From Geodermatophilaceae bacterium (GTDB lineage: Bacteria > Actinomycetota > Actinomycetes > Mycobacteriales > Geodermatophilaceae), in NCBI GenBank assembly GCA_013811805.1, contig JACCUM010000244.1, positions 1 to 29,386 of the forward strand: a stretch of 29,386 nucleotides of DNA, written 5' to 3'. A program made the position numbers and the translations under genes. Shown here piece by piece: positions 8,385 through 15,380 of the stretch (positions within the stretch are counted from its first letter, which is position 1; each line of letters begins with the position of its first letter). Under the pieces are notes generated by a model, which saw nothing but the letters and a program-made list of their open reading frames with translations, made no database searches and was not told the DNA's origin.

Positions 8385-9440
8385 GTGACGGCTTCCGGGC
8401 GGGTCAGGACCGGGCGCCTGGCTGCCGTACGCCGGCCGTATCGCCGGGCTGGAAGGCGCACGAACCTGGCTCTGATCGCCGCGCTGATCGGCTCGTTCGT
8501 CAGCGGGTGGCTGGCCTTCGGAATTGGTACGCCAGTGCCTTCGGCGATCACCTCGGTGACCCACGGCGTCTTGGGCTTGGCCCTGGTCGTGCTGATCCCC
8601 TGGAAGAACGTCGTCGTCGGTCGGGCGCCACGCAAAGCCATCTTGAGCCTAATCCTGCTCGGCGTCCTGGTTCTCTGCGTCGTCGCGGGAGTCGTTGCGG
8701 TGCTGGGCGGTTTCCGGACCTACGCCGGTCTGACGCCGATGCAGTGGCACGTGGGCGCCGCGCTGATCGCCGTACCGCTGCTCGCCTGGCATGTCGTACG
8801 CCATCGCCGTCGGCAGGCACCGCGCCGCAGCGACCTGTCCCGACGATCCCTGCTCCAGACGGCGGGGCTGGCAGCGGGAGCCGGGGTGGCCTACCTCTTG
8901 GTGGAGGGCGTCGGGCGGCTGACCGGCGCCCCGGCGGCCGATCGGCGCGAGACCGGATCCCACGAGGTCGACCCAACGCAGATGCCGCTGACGATCTGGC
9001 TGTTCGATGACGTACCCGCCCTCGACCCTGCCAGCCATGAGGTCACCGTTGACGGGCAGCCGTACACGAATCCGGTTCTGTCCCAACAGCCGACGGCAAC
9101 GGAGTTCGTGGCCACCCTCGACTGTACGAACGGCTGGTACGCGCGAGCCACCTGGCGCGGCGTACGCCTGGCGGACTTGCTCGAACCAACCCGCGTCCGC
9201 GCCGCAAGCAGCATCCGGGTGACCAGCACGACCGGGTACGCCCGCAGGTTTCCAGCCGGCGACGCAAGGGAACTCTGGCTGGCAACGGAACTGAACGGGC
9301 GGCCGCTCACTCCTGGACATGGCGCCCCCGTCCGCCTGGTCGCTCCCGGTCGACGCGGTTTCTGGTGGGTCAAGTGGGTCGACGCGGTCGAACTGAGCGA
9401 CGACCCCTGGTGGTGGCAGTCCCCCTTCCCCACCCAATAG
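8385..9440 (+). CDS. Membrane-bound molybdopterin oxidoreductase (sulfite oxidase fold) with cytochrome b-like N-terminal domain
   Basis: 351 residues in two parts. Residues about 25-140 hold four membrane helices with His residues placed for b-type heme (THGVLGL, QWHVGAALI, LAWHVVRH), like cytochrome b561/ferric-reductase domains. Residues about 185-345 are a sulfite-oxidase-type molybdopterin domain. It contains Cys247 in ATLDCTNGWYA, the usual Mo ligand, and the closing GFWWVKWVDAVEL block. A short SRRSLLQTAGLAAGAG stretch (about 152-167) joins them and looks like an internal twin-Arg-type anchor. The predicted reaction is reduction or oxidation of a small substrate outside the membrane, with electrons passed through the heme domain; the substrate is unknown. 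GTG 8385 is preceded by GGGGA. The gene lies between family A and family B repeats. Confidence 0.85.
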   Translation: MTASGRVRTGRLAAVRRPYRRAGRRTNLALIAALIGSFVSGWLAFGIGTPVPSAITSVTHGVLGLALVVLIPWKNVVVGRAPRKAILSLILLGVLVLCVVAGVVAVLGGFRTYAGLTPMQWHVGAALIAVPLLAWHVVRHRRRQAPRRSDLSRRSLLQTAGLAAGAGVAYLLVEGVGRLTGAPAADRRETGSHEVDPTQMPLTIWLFDDVPALDPASHEVTVDGQPYTNPVLSQQPTATEFVATLDCTNGWYARATWRGVRLADLLEPTRVRAASSIRVTSTTGYARRFPAGDARELWLATELNGRPLTPGHGAPVRLVAPGRRGFWWVKWVDAVELSDDPWWWQSPFPTQ

Positions 9441-9445
9441 CGCCT

Positions 9446-9508
9446 GGACGTTATGCGCATAACCCCCGGATTCGGGCCCCCTTTTGGGACACTGTGCGCA
9501 TAACGTCC
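9446..9508. repeat. Family B paired-palindrome element (B-1)
   Basis: It starts 5 bp after a stop codon. GTTATGCGCATAAC, itself a 14-bp palindrome, is at 9450-9463; a decayed copy ending GTGCGCATAAC ends at 9504. The outer arms GGACGTTATGCGCA and TGCGCATAACGTCC make an inverted repeat. The 55-bp core 9450-9504 corresponds to 22133-22187 in the other orientation, including the shared GATTCGGGCC-type spacer. Confidence 0.8.
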
Positions 9509-9597
9509 GGACCTGCGCCCCGCGGTTGAGGGCGATGTCGGTCGACCTAGGGTTGGGACTGGCGGCGCTGGCCCAACTCTGACCGCGGTTCCTCTAG

Positions 9598-9665
9598 CCG
9601 GACTTTCTCCGGAGAATGTCACTTCTGCCGCCCGCTTGACCGCACATTCTCCGGAGAAAGTCCGG
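9598..9665. repeat. Family C paired-palindrome element (C-2)
   Basis: A perfect 22-bp inverted repeat, 9598-9619 against 9644-9665. Each arm contains the palindrome-like core TTCTCCGGAGAA, and the two TCCGGA cores are 42 bp apart. The region 9509-9597 before it holds no gene I can support. The element ends about 50 bp before the DUF952 gene. Confidence 0.85.
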
Positions 9666-9717
9666 TTTGGCAGTTGCGCGCGCCCCGAGTTGCGCCGCCG
9701 TCGGGGATCATCGGCGA

Positions 9718-10092
9718 GTGATCTTCCATATCTGTTCCGACCAGGAATGGCAGCGCGCTCGGGTCACCGGCAGCTACGCCCCTGAGGCGTTCCCGGCTGA
9801 CGGCTTCGTGCACTGCTCGGACCCGGGCACGGTGCACCTGCCGGCCGACTATCTCTATAAGGGCCGCGCCGATCTGGTGCTCCTCCAGATCGATCCTGCG
9901 CGGTTGCTGGAACCGGTCCGATGGGAGCCAGGCGATGCCGAGGATCCGGCCGGTCCCTGGTTCCCACACGTCTACGGGTCGGTCAACGTCGATGCGGTTG
10001 TCGCCGTTCACCCGTTCCAGCCCAACGCCGGCGGTCACTTCACGCCGGTCCAGCCGGAGCCGGTGACGCCGGTACGCGACTCGAGCACGTGA
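9718..10092 (+). CDS. DUF952 domain-containing protein
   Basis: A 124-residue protein that starts with IFHICSDQEWQRA and contains DGFVHCSDPGTVH, LVLLQIDPARL and FPHVYGSVNVDAVVAVHPF. This is the usual DUF952 layout, a small family of unknown function with an ADP-ribosyltransferase-like fold by some predictions. GTG 9718 is chosen because DUF952 proteins begin right at this (M)IFHI block; an in-frame TTG at 9667 would start inside the flanking repeat. The gene converges with the lytic transglycosylase gene. Confidence 0.85.
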   Translation: MIFHICSDQEWQRARVTGSYAPEAFPADGFVHCSDPGTVHLPADYLYKGRADLVLLQIDPARLLEPVRWEPGDAEDPAGPWFPHVYGSVNVDAVVAVHPFQPNAGGHFTPVQPEPVTPVRDSST

Positions 10093-10139
10093 CGCGAAAC
10101 CCGCCTATCGACAATCCGCAGCCGATCCGCCGCGTCAAC

Positions 10140-10173
10140 GGTGCCTCGTCGCGGAACGGGGCGGCGCGGCACC
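10140..10173. terminator. Hairpin between convergent genes, likely bidirectional terminator
   Basis: GGTGCCTCGTCGC (10140-10152) pairs with GCGGCGCGGCACC (10161-10173) with one mismatch and one wobble, around an 8-nt loop. It sits between the end of the DUF952 gene and the end of the lytic transglycosylase gene. There is no clear T-run, so the call rests on position and stem strength. Confidence 0.45.
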
Positions 10174-10180
10174 AGGTCCG

Positions 10181-10879
10181 TCAGGGGGTCGCGGCAGCGT
10201 AGGAGTCGGCGAAGGCCAACACATCGGCGACATAGCTGGGCGAACGGTTGTACCTGGTGATCGCATCGGTCAGCTGAGCCCGATCGGTGAGATCGACCGG
10301 CACCGTGCCGCACAGGAAGGCCGCGGCACCGAGGGTCGCGTCGAAGATGTTGTGCGGATCGTTCGTACCGTCGTCGTTTCCGTCCCTGCCCCACCGCTGC
10401 CAGGTCTCCGGGAGGAACTGCATCGGACCGACGGCCCGGTCGTACTCCAGATCGCCGTCCAGAACGCCGGTGTCGGTGTCCGGGAACGGTGTGACATTGC
10501 CGCCGACCCCGGATCCGTCCAGCCGCGGCCCGATCACCGGCGGTGTGATGTCGCCATTGGCCGCCAGCACCCGCCCGCCGGCATGGGCTGACTCCACCGC
10601 ACCGATGCCGGCCAGGATGTGCCAGCTCATCCCGGCACAGTCCGGTGCCAATGCGGGGACTCGGGTCGCGGCGTTGACGTAGGACTGCATGACCAGCGGC
10701 GTCATCGGCCGGGCCTCGGCGGCACCCGCGCGCCTGGAGTCCGCTTCGCCCACACCCAGCAGGTTGCCGGAGATGACGGCCAGCACACCGACCAGGCCTA
10801 CGCCGAGGAGAACGCGCAGCCACCGGGTCACTCCCCCCACTGTACGAGCGCCCGTCTGTAGCTCCAGCGTCGAACCCAT
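10181..10879 (-). CDS. Secreted lytic murein transglycosylase (SLT/MltB-like)
   Basis: 232 residues with a membrane or signal segment (WLRVLLGVGLVGVLAVISGNLLG) and a transglycosylase domain. Glu96 in GIGAVESAHAGG fits the catalytic acid, and VGPMQFLPETWQRWG, DPHNIFDATLGAAAFLC and AITRYNRSPSYVADVLAFA are the typical SLT blocks. Such enzymes cleave peptidoglycan with formation of 1,6-anhydro-muramic ends in the cell wall. ATG 10879 gives a longer cytoplasmic tail; GTG 10831, right before TRWLRV, would give a more usual signal anchor, and the sequence does not decide. The family E repeat lies just upstream of the start. Confidence 0.87.
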   Translation of the reverse strand: MGSTLELQTGARTVGGVTRWLRVLLGVGLVGVLAVISGNLLGVGEADSRRAGAAEARPMTPLVMQSYVNAATRVPALAPDCAGMSWHILAGIGAVESAHAGGRVLAANGDITPPVIGPRLDGSGVGGNVTPFPDTDTGVLDGDLEYDRAVGPMQFLPETWQRWGRDGNDDGTNDPHNIFDATLGAAAFLCGTVPVDLTDRAQLTDAITRYNRSPSYVADVLAFADSYAAATP

Positions 10880-10885
10880 TTCGTG

Positions 10886-10954
10886 GTGATCTTGACCTTA
10901 TGGTGGCGACACGCCGAACGAATCGTTCAGAAACCGCAAGAAGGTCAAGATCAC
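10886..10954. repeat. Palindromic repeat, family E
   Basis: A perfect 14-bp inverted repeat, GTGATCTTGACCTT at 10886-10899 and its complement at 10941-10954, 69 bp overall. The outer TGATC is shared with families A and D, but the rest is not. It occupies the gap between the lytic transglycosylase start and the end of paaK, both read on the minus strand. Only one copy is seen in the window. Confidence 0.7.
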
Positions 10955-10997
10955 GGAGGAGCTGGTGGCCGGGGAGGCGAGAGCGCCCGGGGTCGGC

Positions 10998-12380
10998 TCA
11001 GCGCAGCAGCGCGGGGAAAGGGTTGTGCTCGGTTGTCCAGGTGTGCACTCGTACGGCCTTGCCGATCTCGATCCGCGGAATCTGACCCCCTCCGACGACG
11101 CGAACCGAGCAGCTGACGCCGAGCCGGTCCTTCAGCGCCGCGGCCACGGTCTTGCCGAGAGCGTCCGCCGGCTCACGGCCGAGTCCGTCGCCCGGTCGGC
11201 GGCGCTGGCCGTCGGTCGCCTCCCGGCCGAGTCCTTCGTCCGGCGCCTCGCCCAGATCGTCGACCGCCGGCTCGGCCAGGACGAGCACCGAGGGCATCTC
11301 GGCGCGTTGGTCGATCACGATCGCGTACGACGTACCGATGCCCTCGTCCCCGAGGAGTACGGCCTCGATCTCGGACGGGTAGACGTTCACGCCCCGGATG
11401 ACGATCATGTCGTCGCGCCGGCCCAGAATCCGCGACATCCGGACCAACGTCCGCCCGGTTCCGTCCGGCTCGCGGTAGAGCGCAGCCAGGTCCCCAGTCC
11501 GGTAGCGCAGGACCGGCAAAGCCTCCTTGGTCAGCGTCGTGAAAACCAGTTCGCCGACCTCACCGTCGGCTACCTCGCGCCCGGTCTCGGGATCGAGACA
11601 CTCGACATAGAAGTGGTCCTCGTTGACGTACAGCTTGTGATCGGACTCCGCGGTCTCGAACGCGACCCCCGGACCGACGACCTCGCACAGGCCGTAGATG
11701 TCCAGCGCGGTCAGCCCGAGCCGCGCCGACAGCTGGGTGCGCATCGACTCACTCCATGGCTCCGCGCCGAAGATCCCGGCCTTTAGCGAGTTGTCCTGCG
11801 GCGCGACACCTAGAGCGGCAAGAGCATCGGCCAGCGTAGCCGCGTACGACGGTGTGCAGACCAGGATCTCCGGCTCGAGGTCCAAGATCAGCTGGACCTG
11901 TCTAGTTGTCTGCCCGCCAGAGATGGGTACGACGTTGGCGCCCAATGCCTCCGCGCCACCGTGCAAGCCCAGCCCACCGGTGAACAGTCCGTACCCGTAC
12001 CCGTTGTGGACCATCGTTCCCGGCCCCGCACCCGCGCCGGCGAGCACCCGCGCGTTGACCTGCCGGAACACATCGAGGTCGTTCTCGGTGTAGGCGACGA
12101 TCGTCGGCCGCCCGCTGGTGCCGCTGGTGGCATGGATCCGACGTAGCTCCGAACGCGGTACGGCAATCGCCTTGAGCGGGTACTGATCCCACAGGTCCGG
12201 CTTGCTGATCGTCGGAATAGCCCCGAGGTCGTCGATGGAGACGTCCTCGTCCACATCGGACAGTTGGCGAGCATAGAAGTCGTTGACGCCCTTGAGTCGC
12301 CGCACCTGTGAGCGCAGCCGCTCGGTCTGCAGGCTACGGCGTTCCTCGACGGGCATCGACTCTGCGAACCGATCGAACAT
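10998..12380 (-). CDS. paaK: Phenylacetate-CoA ligase (PaaK-like)
   Basis: 460 residues of the adenylate-forming family. The P-loop-like ATSGTSGRPT starts near residue 84, GFxxG-type blocks and YGLCEVVGPG follow, then YRTGDL, GRRDDMIVIRGVNVYPSEIE, and a C-terminal GKAVRV with the Lys of the adenylation step. The reaction activates phenylacetate or a related aryl acid to its CoA thioester with ATP. The ATG at 12380 overlaps the stop of the upstream TetR gene by one base (TGATG), so the two are translationally coupled. Near residues 372-405 there is an extra Gly/Arg/Asp-rich linker containing two versions of GLGRE; in DNA it is an imperfect repeat around 11180-11255. The rest of the phenylacetate pathway is not in the window, so another aryl-acid substrate is possible. 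Confidence 0.88.
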   Translation of the reverse strand: MFDRFAESMPVEERRSLQTERLRSQVRRLKGVNDFYARQLSDVDEDVSIDDLGAIPTISKPDLWDQYPLKAIAVPRSELRRIHATSGTSGRPTIVAYTENDLDVFRQVNARVLAGAGAGPGTMVHNGYGYGLFTGGLGLHGGAEALGANVVPISGGQTTRQVQLILDLEPEILVCTPSYAATLADALAALGVAPQDNSLKAGIFGAEPWSESMRTQLSARLGLTALDIYGLCEVVGPGVAFETAESDHKLYVNEDHFYVECLDPETGREVADGEVGELVFTTLTKEALPVLRYRTGDLAALYREPDGTGRTLVRMSRILGRRDDMIVIRGVNVYPSEIEAVLLGDEGIGTSYAIVIDQRAEMPSVLVLAEPAVDDLGEAPDEGLGREATDGQRRRPGDGLGREPADALGKTVAAALKDRLGVSCSVRVVGGGQIPRIEIGKAVRVHTWTTEHNPFPALLR

Positions 12381-13006
12381 CAGCGAACCTCCGCAGCGGC
12401 GGGAGACCGGGACGGCGCAAGACCGTGCATGACCAAGGCCACCACCGCATCCGGGATGTCGGGCGCTTCCATGCCGCTCTCGGGGCGGTACCACTCGCTC
12501 ACCGAGTTCACCAAACCGAAGATCAGCCTGGTCGTCAGCGGCGGGTCCAGCGCACAGGTCACCGATCCTTCCTTCTCGGCGTGCGCCACCAACTCGACCA
12601 CCCGCGCCTCGAACTCCCGGCGGCGTTGCAGCGCAGCGCGTTCGACGGCGGAATTGCCGCGTACCCGGAGGAGGAGTGTCACGTAGGGCAGCTCATGCAT
12701 CAGTGTCTCGACCGATCGCCGTACGACGCCGGCCAGCTGATCCAGGGCGCTGTCCTGGGGATCGATGCTGTCGAGAATGCCGGACATCGCGGTCAGGGCG
12801 CGGTTCAGCGCCCTCTCCAAGAGGTCTTCCTTGCCCGTCACGTGGTGGTAGATCGACGACTTTCCGATCCCCGCGGCGGCAGACAGGTGCTCCATCGTCG
12901 TACCGTCGTACCCGCGCGTGTTGAAGACGCTGACCGCGACGGCCAGCAGCGACTCGGGGTCGTACGGGCGCCGCTGACCTGCCTTGAGCCGACGCGGCGC
13001 GGTCAT
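12380..13006 (-). CDS. TetR-family regulator, probably of paaK
   Basis: 208 residues with the N-terminal helix-turn-helix (FNTRGYDGTTMEHLSAAAGIGKSSIYHHVTGKEDLL, about 25-60) and a C-terminal ligand/dimer domain. ATG 13006 is chosen because it precedes the basic arm TAPRRLKAGQRR directly. Its stop overlaps the paaK start, so it very likely controls its own operon, with an aryl-CoA as the expected signal by analogy to PaaR. A possible operator lies at 13061-13089. The open frame continues upstream to 13699, but that part reads as the shadow of the gene on the other strand. Confidence 0.88.
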   Translation of the reverse strand: MTAPRRLKAGQRRPYDPESLLAVAVSVFNTRGYDGTTMEHLSAAAGIGKSSIYHHVTGKEDLLERALNRALTAMSGILDSIDPQDSALDQLAGVVRRSVETLMHELPYVTLLLRVRGNSAVERAALQRRREFEARVVELVAHAEKEGSVTCALDPPLTTRLIFGLVNSVSEWYRPESGMEAPDIPDAVVALVMHGLAPSRSPAAAEVR

Positions 13007-13060
13007 CCGAGTCACAGTGCCACAAGGACTGTTCGAATGGATGTACGGAGGGGGTCTCGC

Positions 13061-13089
13061 ATCCGACATGCATTTGTTGATGGTCGGAT
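13061..13089. promoter_or_regulatory. Possible TetR operator between divergent genes
   Basis: ATCCGAC (13061-13067) and GTCGGAT (13083-13089) form a 7-bp inverted repeat about 55 bp upstream of the TetR start and 47 bp upstream of the divergent gene. Size and position suit a TetR site, but the 15-bp spacer is long. It is a weak call. Confidence 0.25.
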
Positions 13090-13135
13090 TCTGGGCAACG
13101 GTATGGCTTGCCGCGCGCGGTGAAAGGGCTTGGGC

Positions 13136-13753
13136 ATGCGGAATGTAATCGGGATCCGAGACCTGAGCGGGCACACGGGCAGCGGCCGGGCGGCTGTCGT
13201 CGTCCTTGGCCACCCCCCCGAGCCAGGCGCCAGGCCGGAGATCGGCCGGCGTACGGACGTGACCCTGGTGACCGACAACCTCCCGGCGCGGGTCTACCAC
13301 GACGCGGCGGGTCTGCTGCCCGCTGAGGCGTCGGCGCTGGTCTCCAGGGTCGAGCGGGCAACCCTGCGGGCCGCGGACGATGTCCTGGCCGGGTTGCTTG
13401 CATGCGCCAAACGTGGCGAGGCGGTACTGGCTCTGCCGATCGATCCCGTCGAGGCACATGAACTGCCCCCAGTGGCCGACCTCGTCGCCTCGCACTCGCT
13501 GATGCATGTGGCTGAGACCGCCCTTTATCGGGACGCTTGGCTCGCCGCGGCCGCTGAGCACGGCCTCGTGGTGCACCGATACCAACCGGCCACCGTCCGC
13601 ACCGAGCTGGCCCACCTGGCCCGGGCCGGCCAGACCGAGGTGGACGAGCAGTTGCTGGAGTGGGGCCAGCGGGTCGGCCGGCCGTGGCGACGCGAGCACA
13701 AGGAGGCCGCACTCGGCGCCTGGCTAGCCAGCCTGGTGTCGATCCGGCGCTGA
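13136..13753 (+). CDS. Conserved actinobacterial-type protein of unknown function
   Basis: 205 residues, no signal peptide or membrane span. The N-terminus has beta-strand-like segments (AAVVVLGHPP, VTLVTDNLPARVYHDAAGLL). The C-terminal half has SHSLMHVAETALYRDAWLAAA, then GLVVHRYQPATV, then RPWRREHKEAALGAWLAS. The order of an E-containing helix, a strand and a final basic HK helix recalls RNase H-like/RuvC-type folds, but I see no certain catalytic set and do not assign a function. ATG 13136 has AAAGGG upstream. It is divergent from the TetR-paaK operon and converges with the next gene, with stop codons 1 bp apart. Confidence 0.75.
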   Translation: MRNVIGIRDLSGHTGSGRAAVVVLGHPPEPGARPEIGRRTDVTLVTDNLPARVYHDAAGLLPAEASALVSRVERATLRAADDVLAGLLACAKRGEAVLALPIDPVEAHELPPVADLVASHSLMHVAETALYRDAWLAAAAEHGLVVHRYQPATVRTELAHLARAGQTEVDEQLLEWGQRVGRPWRREHKEAALGAWLASLVSIRR

Positions 13754-13754
13754 C

Positions 13755-14465
13755 TCAGGACGCCGTTAGGCCGATAAGGTCGACGGTCGTGCTCATCGCG
13801 TAGTCGAAGAACGGTTCGGTGGGATCGAGGCTGCCGACGAAGTGCCCGTACAGCTCCAAACTGACCATGCCGAGCAGCTGGCTGAATCCGTAGAACATCT
13901 GGGCCAGCACCAGTTCTGGAACGTCAGCAGCGAATTCGTCGGTCACCGAACGCAATTGGGCCTCCAGTCTGGAGGCCAACGGTGGTCGTCCCTGCGCCGG
14001 TCCAGCGATCAGCGCTTGGGCGGCGCCGGCGTCGCGCACTACGTCCAGGAAGAGCAGCATCACCCGTGCCGCCGGCTCGATCGTCTCCTTCGGCGCCAGG
14101 TAGCCCGGGACTGGCGAGCCGTAGATCAAGGCGTACTCGTGCGGATGCGCGAGCGCCCAACGGCGCACTGCCCGACAGGTCACCAGCCAGCGGCGCCGGT
14201 GTTCTGCCCGTCCGACCCGGGCCTGTGCGGCGGCTCCGGCGTCGGCCAAGGAGCCATAGGCCTCGAGAATCAACGCGGTGAGCAGCTCGTCGCGGCTGGG
14301 GAAGTAGCGATAGAGCGCTGAGGACACCATGCCGAGTTCCCGGGCGACCGCGCGCAGGGACAGCCCGGCAGCCCCGTGCTCGGCCAGTTGGTCACGCGCG
14401 GCTCTCAGGATCTCCGCCGTGACTTCGGTACGGGCACGCTCCCGCGCCATACGGATGGCAGCCAT
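13755..14465 (-). CDS. TetR-family regulator with WHG-type C-terminal domain
   Basis: About 236 residues. The HTH (DQLAEHGAAGLSLRAVARELGMVSSALYRYFPSRDELLTALI) occupies residues 25-70. The C-terminal domain (RRWALAHPHEYALIYGSPVPGY) is of the WHG/TetR_C_13 type that is frequent in actinobacteria. Starts at ATG 14465 or ATG 14450, or a GTG at 14471, are all possible. Two copies of GAGAGCACCGCTCT lie in the gap to the divergent nitroreductase gene, so it probably represses itself and that gene. The ligand is unknown. Confidence 0.88.
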   Translation of the reverse strand: MAAIRMARERARTEVTAEILRAARDQLAEHGAAGLSLRAVARELGMVSSALYRYFPSRDELLTALILEAYGSLADAGAAAQARVGRAEHRRRWLVTCRAVRRWALAHPHEYALIYGSPVPGYLAPKETIEPAARVMLLFLDVVRDAGAAQALIAGPAQGRPPLASRLEAQLRSVTDEFAADVPELVLAQMFYGFSQLLGMVSLELYGHFVGSLDPTEPFFDYAMSTTVDLIGLTAS

Positions 14466-14506
14466 CGGCACATGATCGCATCAATTGGATGTCACTGGTT
14501 ACAAAT

Positions 14507-14521
14507 GAGAGCACCGCTCTT
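14507..14521. promoter_or_regulatory. Palindromic operator copy 1 (WHG-TetR)
   Basis: GAGAGCACCGCTCTT: a 6-bp inverted repeat GAGAGC/GCTCTT with 3 bp between and one mismatch at the end, 42 bp upstream of the TetR start. An identical core lies 52 bp further on. Confidence 0.65.
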
Positions 14522-14558
14522 GCCGTTTACGTGCGGTGCGTGCATGCTGATCCTATTC

Positions 14559-14573
14559 GAGAGCACCGCTCTC
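14559..14573. promoter_or_regulatory. Palindromic operator copy 2 (WHG-TetR)
   Basis: GAGAGCACCGCTCTC, a perfect 6-bp inverted repeat with 3 bp between, 22 bp before the nitroreductase-like ATG. Together with copy 1 it makes two sites about five helical turns apart between divergent genes, the usual arrangement for a self-regulating TetR repressor. Which strand's promoter each covers cannot be seen. Confidence 0.7.
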
Positions 14574-14594
14574 GTGACCGGAGACGAGGATGCG

Positions 14595-15136
14595 ATGGAA
14601 GAGTCCGCGCACTACCAGCCGCCAGGATGGTTGACCCGACACATCCTGAACCGCGGGATCGCTCGACTGACCCGGATGGGCGTGAGCGTCGCGGGTTCGC
14701 GGGTGTTGCGGGTCCGCGGCCGAGTGAGCGGCCAGATCCGCGCCAACCCGGTGAACGTGCTGAGCTTGGACGGCGAGCGCTACCTCGTGGCTCCACGGGG
14801 GCACACCGATTGGGTACGCAATCTGCGGGCTGCCCGCACTGGCGAATTAGTCGTCGGCCGGCGTGTGAGACCTTCACCGCGACCGAGGTAGCCGGCCGCG
14901 CACACCAGGCACACCTGACCGCTGAGCCTGCCGCTGCGCAGGCCGAAGAGCAGACCGCTGAACAGGCCGATGAGCAAACCGACGCCTTGCTGATCACCGT
15001 CCTGCGTGCCTACCTACGACGCTGGAAGTGGGAGGTCGGCCAGTTCTTCGCCGGCGTCGGACCGGACTCGACCGACTCCGAGCTGCTCTCGATCGCACCA
15101 AGGCACCCGATTTTCCGGATCCAAACGCTGAGTTGA
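14595..15136 (+). pseudogene. Deazaflavin (F420)-dependent nitroreductase-family gene, frameshifted
   Basis: The first part (14595 to about 14867) reads PPGWLTRHILNRGIARLTR, VLRVRGRVSGQIRANPVNVL and YLVAPRGHTDWVRNLRAA, the Ddn/TIGR00026-type fold. After GRRV the frame goes off (RPSPRPR, stop at 14889). The family sequence goes on in the next frame: ETFTATEVA, LRAYLRRWKWEVGQFFAGV and ELLSIAPRHPIFRI. Loss of one G in GTG(G)AGACC near 14865-14868 explains it. The second part also has an Ala/Glu/Gln insert made by a 24-nt tandem duplication (14933-14956 and 14957-14980). Known relatives reduce substrates with F420H2. ATG 14595 has GAGG upstream and two TetR operators before it. A sequencing error is possible instead of a real mutation. 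Confidence 0.8.
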
Positions 15137-15173
15137 TGAGCGGATCGATCGAAGTCGCCGGCGGCACAGCGTA

Positions 15174-15373
15174 GTGCTCGTATTCCTGAGCGAGCTCGCG
15201 ATGTTGGCTGGACTAGCCTTCCTCGGGGCGACGACGGGCGATGGCCCCTGTCGCTGATGGGCGGCACAGCTCTCGGTGTCGTCGCGATCGGGCAGCCGCT
15301 GCCCGGCATCACCTTTGGGCTGGTCGGAATCGTCAGCATGATCGCCGCATTCCGGCTCACCGGAAACAACTGA
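15174..15373 (+). pseudogene. Small membrane-protein remnant, two frames
   Basis: From GTG 15174 one frame reads LVFLSELAMLAGLAFLGATTG and stops at 15257. The next frame, from about 15241 to the stop at 15371-15373, reads PLSLMGGTALGVVAIGQPLP and continues as a hydrophobic segment ending AAFRLTGNN. Joined, this would be a protein of about 65 residues with two or three membrane helices, roughly like the YrdB/DUF2568 type. The match is weak and the region might be non-coding. Confidence 0.35.
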
Positions 15374-15380
15374 GGCACGC

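Noticed and set aside
9598..9665. Family C and other repeats as a CRISPR array
   Set aside because: The copies are palindromic, kilobases apart or only two in a row, and have no regular unique spacers or cas genes nearby.
10035..10823. A 262-codon frame antisense to and overlapping the lytic transglycosylase frame
   Set aside because: It is an Arg-rich out-of-frame shadow of the transglycosylase gene without family motifs.
13007..13699. Long upstream extension of the TetR gene on the minus strand
   Set aside because: It is the opposite-strand shadow of the gene at 13136-13753; TetR features begin only at 13006.
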